DNA of 64,000 nucleotides, from positions 310,001 to 374,000 of the forward strand of contig NC_031469.1 of the NCBI RefSeq assembly GCF_000006565.2, written 5' to 3'. A program made the position numbers and the translations under genes. Of this stretch, positions 59,501 through 64,000 are shown one piece after another; the stretch's first letter is position 1; the number at the start of each line of letters is the position of its first letter. The notes under the pieces are model-generated. The model was not told where the DNA came from. It worked only from the letters and a program-made list of their open reading frames with translations, and did not search any database. Origin of the DNA: Toxoplasma gondii ME49. Lineage: Eukaryota; Apicomplexa; Conoidasida; Eucoccidiorida; Sarcocystidae.

Positions 59501-62500
59501 AAGAGAGAAGAGGGCCGGAGAGAAGAGGAACGGAGAGAGAGAGAGAGCTACGCAGACATGTGCGGAGACGCGAAACAGGGTACAACCACAGCAACGCCGA
59601 AGGCAAGGCATGTTTTTCAGCGAGAAACACAAAAGAGAAAATCTCGCATGTCGATTTGCGTTGCCAATCTTGTTCCCGCAGAGAGTGATGATCTCGCCGT
59701 TACTGCGGACAATTCTCACTGCTCTTCCGGTTCTGGACAACCTAAACCTGGTATGCTGGCTCTCGATACGTGTACGAGGAACGAATTGTGTGAGAGCGAA
59801 ATTCTTGTCTCAGAGCTTCTTAGCTTCTTTCTCTGCATCTCTCGTCCTCTAGTGCTCTCTTTTTCCTCGATCTCTCTCCCTTGTCGTTTTGTGCTTCCTT
59901 CCTGTGTGTCTCTCTCTCCAGTTCTTTTCACTTTATTCCTTCCTCGCTGTTCCGTATGCTCATCGCCCCCTGGAATGTGCCTCTTGATTCGTCCTGTGTG
60001 TTGCTTTGCAAGGCCTTGGGCTCTGTCATGTTCCGATTTTTATCCGCTCTTCCTCTTCGTCTCTCCTCTCACGGACGTTCTCTGTGTTCAGAAACAGAAG
60101 GACTGCGTTCTCGATCCCGACCTGTACGAAGTCGGAGGCCTCTACAAAGTCTGTCGCCAGGGGAATCAGGCTCCCGTCTGCATTGCCTATCGAGGTGCGT
60201 GTCTGCGTAACCTCTCTTCTGTTTCTGTTTTTCTCCTTCTTTGCCGTTGTCTCAGGGTTTCTCTGCATTTTCGTCTATTTCTCCCAGTTGCGTGTCTTCC
60301 TCTCTCATGGCTTTCCCTGTTTTCCTTTAGGTTGGTTTCCTTTTCTCCATTCCTTTCTCTCTGACTCCCTTCCTCAGTTTGTTTTTCCTCTCCCCTTTCG
60401 CTCCTTTCGCTCCTCGTTTCCTTCTTTCTCTAGGGGTCCCCCGATTTTAACGTTTCTCCATCTTCTGGGCAAACCGTTCGCGCGTCTCGTTTCCTCAGTA
60501 CCTCCCTTCGAGGAAGCTGAGCGCCCTCCTCCTCGCGGTTTCTGTCCTCTTCTTCAGGGAGACAGAGAGCTCGAGAGAAGCCTGGCTGACGCGCCAGCAA
60601 AGCGTTTCGACGTTGGTATTTGTTGACATGAGCTGCAGATTTTCCTCCGCTTAGCCGCTCCTTTTGAGCTCGTACGGGAGCCCCTTTTCCTCCTTTTTTC
60701 ACTCCCTTCGTAGGACAGGCCTCCGTGTTGGGCGACGTAGACCGACGACTTTGTGTCTGCTTCCTTCACTCTTTGTCGAAGCCGCAAGCCGAGAACTCTT
60801 CTCCCGTTTCTCATTCGCTTTTCAGGGTGCACGAAGCGAGAATACGAAGAGAAATTTCCTGGACGTCTCTGCGCACCTGAGAGCATTGCAAACGGCTGGT
60901 ACAACCAGGGTGAGAACCAACGCGTGGACGCATGAAGTCGCGAGCTTGCTTGGTTGAAGCATGGGTCGGTTCGCGAACAAGCGCGAGGTCTGCTTTCAAA
61001 TGCAATTCCATGAATTCGGTGGCTCTAAGGCGAAAGGCGGCGAACTACGCGACGCGAGAAACAAAGTGCAACGCCTCACTGGAAGCATTTCAAAGACGGA
61101 CAGAATTCCCCACACGGGCAGGAACGGGAACGTCCTGGTGAATGTGAATACTTTTGCGTCCAAGTGTCTGTACCTAGATGTCGTCTTCATTTATGCGCGG
61201 GGAGTGATGCTGAGTGACCACGGTTGGAGAAAGACTGTGTACGCTTTCCTGTTCTTCCTGGTTTTTAGAACGAGGCAAAGAAGGTCCTACAGAGGCTCGC
61301 GCTCGAGCGCACCGCGTTGCGGAAAAGTGAGTCTGAGCAGAAGACGAACTTCAGTCTCCTTCGCCGGAGGGAAAGCTCCTGCAACTCAAGCAACTTCCAC
61401 CGTGCATGCAGACAAACGACCTATCCAGAACTCTATATATCCATCTATGTACGCAAATACATTTATGCAGATAGGGCAACAGATCGCCGCACATGAACGC
61501 GTATACGCATGTATGAATGTAAGCATGCGAGTGTGCATTTCTAGGTATGCATCTGTGTATCGCAAGCGAGATAAAAACAGATAGGCAGGAAGGCAGATGA
61601 ACGTCGATGCGTACGAGACCCAGACATGGAGAGGGAAGGCGTTTCATCAGAGATTTGATTTGCAGGAGAGGGGCAGATGAATCTTTTTTTTTCGGACTTC
61701 AAACGTATAGAGAGGTTTTGTCCACGCGGTTGTCAAGTCCATTGTTGAGAGTGTTGGGATCCTGGGTTGAACGCTTGCAGGTTGCCCTGGTGTCTGCGAT
61801 TTTCTCTTTCGTCTTTCGATGTTTTTTCTGTCTTGTGTCTCGCGGGGTCCTAGTGCCATGCGCGCGGTCGGTCCAGCGCATCGGGCACACGCAGTTGAGG
61901 TTTTCTCTCTTCTGTCTGCCCTTTCAGCGGCTTCTGGCGAATCCCTGTGTGTGGGCTGTCGGAGTCCTGTTCTCTCTCTGCCGAAGGCTGAGTCTCGCGG
62001 GTGTGTCTCGCTTTCGCTTGTTCTGTTTCCCCAGATTTTGGAGGCTCGCAGAGACAGCAGAGGCGGAGAATCTCAAGGCAGTAGTTGTCTTTAGTCACGC
62101 GCACTTTCTAGATCTGTTGATGAAGGCTTTGTGTCCGGCTGACGAGGGAGAAGAAGGCTCGGCTGTCGCGTTCGCTTCTCCGCTGTGCAGTCGGGGAACT
62201 CCGGCTGTCAAGTCGCCCCGCGTTGAGGCGACGAAGGTCCAGACCAACTTCCTCCTCCACAACACAGGCGTGACGTGTGTGCGCCTCGTGGTGTCTCTAC
62301 ATGCTGCCCGCTCTGCAGAACAACCTGGTTCGTTTCTGAAGGCGCAGCGGCGTCTAGCGACGGCCTGCGCTTCTGCGAAGAAGTCTCGAACCGTCGTTGT
62401 CGAGTGGTAGGCGGCGCAGGAAGAGGACGAACGAGGGAAGGGGGGGACGGCTGCACAGACGAGAAGCCGGTGGACGGAAGGAAAGGACATGGAGAGACTG

Positions 62501-62686
62501 TGCTCAGGAAGGAAGACGATTGCTCTGCGAGCGCTAAGCCTCGTTCTCTGGTCACGAGTGGAGAACGAAAATGACGACATTGAAAACGAAGTCGGATGTC
62601 TTTTTCCGGAGTTTGTGTCTCTCGGTTCTGGCTTTCTGTGCAGGATGAATCGCCTGGACCACCTGGACAGTTTTTTGCCCCAGTGA
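56572..62686 (+). CDS. Histidine phosphatase superfamily (phosphoglycerate-mutase-like) protein
   Basis: Ten exons join in phase to about 451 aa: 56572-56664, 57268-57355, 57774-57818, 58307-58707, 59682-59750, 60092-60194, 60826-60909, 61269-61326, 62035-62406, 62644-62686. Family signatures are LILVRHAES (phosphoacceptor His at about residue 37), DPGLSERGKVQAALLG, SPLLRTILTA, YEVGG, NGWYN and VVFSHAHFL (second catalytic His near residue 335). It ends WMNRLDHLDSFLPQ. Such enzymes move or remove phosphate through a phosphohistidine; the substrate here cannot be told. The YEVGG...FPG...NGWYN spacing resembles a PGAM-like eukaryotic clade more than glycolytic phosphoglycerate mutase. A Ser/Ala low-complexity insert of about 110 residues sits in exon 4 between catalytic blocks. 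Exon 1 is the least sure part: an alternative 5' exon with an ATG at 56934 and a GTAACG donor also fits phase 0. Exon 6 could start at 60098. Confidence 0.85.
56634..56656. repeat. GTCGAC hexamer tandem repeat
   Basis: About three and a half copies of the self-complementary GTCGAC hexamer occur. They encode alternating Thr-Ser in the proposed first exon of the phosphatase gene. Confidence 0.6.
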
Positions 62687-64000
62687 GGACGCGAGTTTCG
62701 TCCTCTTTTCTGCGTTGACTTGTTGCTTTTCTGGAAGTCGACAGGAAATCGTTGTCATATCTTCCCTCTCAAATGCCATTCCCGCGCGCGGGGAAATTTT
62801 CGACTGCGCGCGGCTGGGGACGTTTGTGATGCCTAGGTTTCTCTTCGGCAACGCACAGAGGCTTCTCTCGACCGAAGGCAAATGTCGTCTGCTTGTATCG
62901 ATTTGCTTTCCACGTGTATGCACTGGTATTTCCGCATGCATGTATATGTACGTATGCGTTCATGTATATGTAGCTTGAAGTAGGTCAAGACCGAGGCGCT
63001 TCTCCATTGTCGTATGTGTACACCTCTGAACGCTTCTGTATATACCCTCGAGAGCAGGCAAGCGTAGAGAGACAGTCCTCGGTGAACACAGTTTCCCTGC
63101 CTGCTCGCGTGCAGGTCAACGCATGCGCCTCTCTCTAAGTGAACGCTTCAAAAATAGAAGACCCTGGCGAAGAGACGTCGATGCATTTTTAACTCCACCC
63201 GTTTGCATCCACGCGCATGCCGTCTGCCTCGTGCTCGTCGCTCGGCCTGCGAGTCGACTTCGACATGCGAGCGAGTTTGAGAGCTGCTTTCTTGGCGCTG
63301 TTACCACCCCTCAAGAAGGCGCAAATTTGGGCGCAATGCAGCGGTGACTCTGTCGCTTGTTTTTCTGCCCTGTTTGCTTGTGCAAATGGCGAGGGTCGCT
63401 CCAGGCGCGCTGGCGTCGCAGGCCTTGCTTCTCACTCCGTCCCTGCATAGGGAGTTGTACAAAGGGACTTCGGTCCGTCTCGAGGACTGCACCCGCCGAC
63501 AGGTTGCTCTGCGTTTGCCACTTCGTTTCGAGGAGGTTGAAACATGTTTTTTGTCTCAAGTGTCGCGACGAGATGTTTCCTTCGGCTTTCTACCGCTTCC
63601 CGCAGCCGCTTCTCGTTTAAGTGGCCGTGCAAAACAGCAGTCCAGAACAGGGGGTTGGTTTCTGGCCGAGAAATGATCAGTTCTCGTACCCACCCATGCG
63701 ATGCCCCACTCGATGTCGTCATTGCTCTGGCCGCTGCATAGAAAAAGACGCAGGAAAGGCGCTCACGTTTCGACAGGATGGTTCCGGAGCAACAACGCAG
63801 CGTCGACGCCGTCGCCGCAACAACGCGTTGGTGTGGAAAGACACGGGTAATCCACAGATGTTGTGTAGATGTCCTCAGCAGTACAGCGGGGTCGTGGAAA
63901 TACCGAGTACGGCAAGGCACGTGGTACCTAGTCTCGCTCTGCCAGTCTCTTTCGTGGTCTTGTGTATAGGGGAGTCAACCTCTGTTTCCAAGAACTGACG
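62687..64000. other. Right flank, no supported gene
   Basis: Only short frames on both strands, with no recognisable domain or splice chain. The first few hundred bases are likely the 3' untranslated region of the phosphatase gene. TGCATGC-type motifs occur near 62932, 63117 and 63215. A gene may start beyond the window. Confidence 0.4.

Noticed and set aside
1..64000. CRISPR arrays, insertion sequences, viral or transposon genes
   Set aside because: No spaced direct repeats, transposase, reverse transcriptase or terminal repeats were seen. The repeats present are microsatellites or coding minisatellites.

Overview
Organism. The window reads as nuclear DNA of a coccidian apicomplexan, most likely Toxoplasma gondii or a close relative (Hammondia, Neospora). 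The genes are split by many introns with GTAAGT/GTGAGT donors and pyrimidine-rich acceptors. Proteins are padded with Ser/Glu/Arg low-complexity stretches. Intergenic regions run to several kb, TGCATGC-type motifs are frequent, and (TA)n tracts sit in introns. The species is inferred from style, not from a marker gene. All exon borders are hand-read from splice signals and phase, without transcript data.

Layout. (1) 1-3477: no gene seen. (2) Minus 9714-3478: a two-exon gene for a very large disordered protein. (3) 9715-16153: a 6.4 kb gap between divergent genes. (4) Plus 16154-20893: an eight-exon actin-related protein that best fits Arp10 (Arp11/ACTR10), the dynactin pointed-end subunit. 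(5) Plus 23918-32715: a nine-exon kinesin-3/KIF1-type motor with an FHA domain and a C2-like tail. (6) Plus 34003-36510 and probable small downstream exons to 37805: an uncharacterised protein, convergent with (7). (7) Minus 45915-37974: a four-exon coiled-coil and repeat protein of about 1995 aa. (8) Plus 47222-52091: an eight-exon ASH2/Bre2-type SPRY protein, divergent from gene 7. (9) 52092-55072: AT repeats, then coding-like plus-strand sequence that I cannot assemble. (10) Minus 55519-55073: a MoaD-type molybdopterin synthase small subunit ending in PPVSGG. (11) Plus 56572-62686: a ten-exon histidine phosphatase (phosphoglycerate-mutase-like) protein. (12) 62687-64000: nothing supported.

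How the genes relate. This is not an operon and the genes share no single pathway. Two neighbours are both microtubule-transport proteins: the dynactin-type Arp10 and a cargo kinesin. The ASH2-like protein points to histone H3K4 methylation. The MoaD gene points to molybdenum-cofactor synthesis, which is the most surprising function here for an apicomplexan. Tandem repeats lie inside the coding sequence of gene 7, and a palindrome of the form GGTGTACGTACACC recurs in genes 6 and 7.
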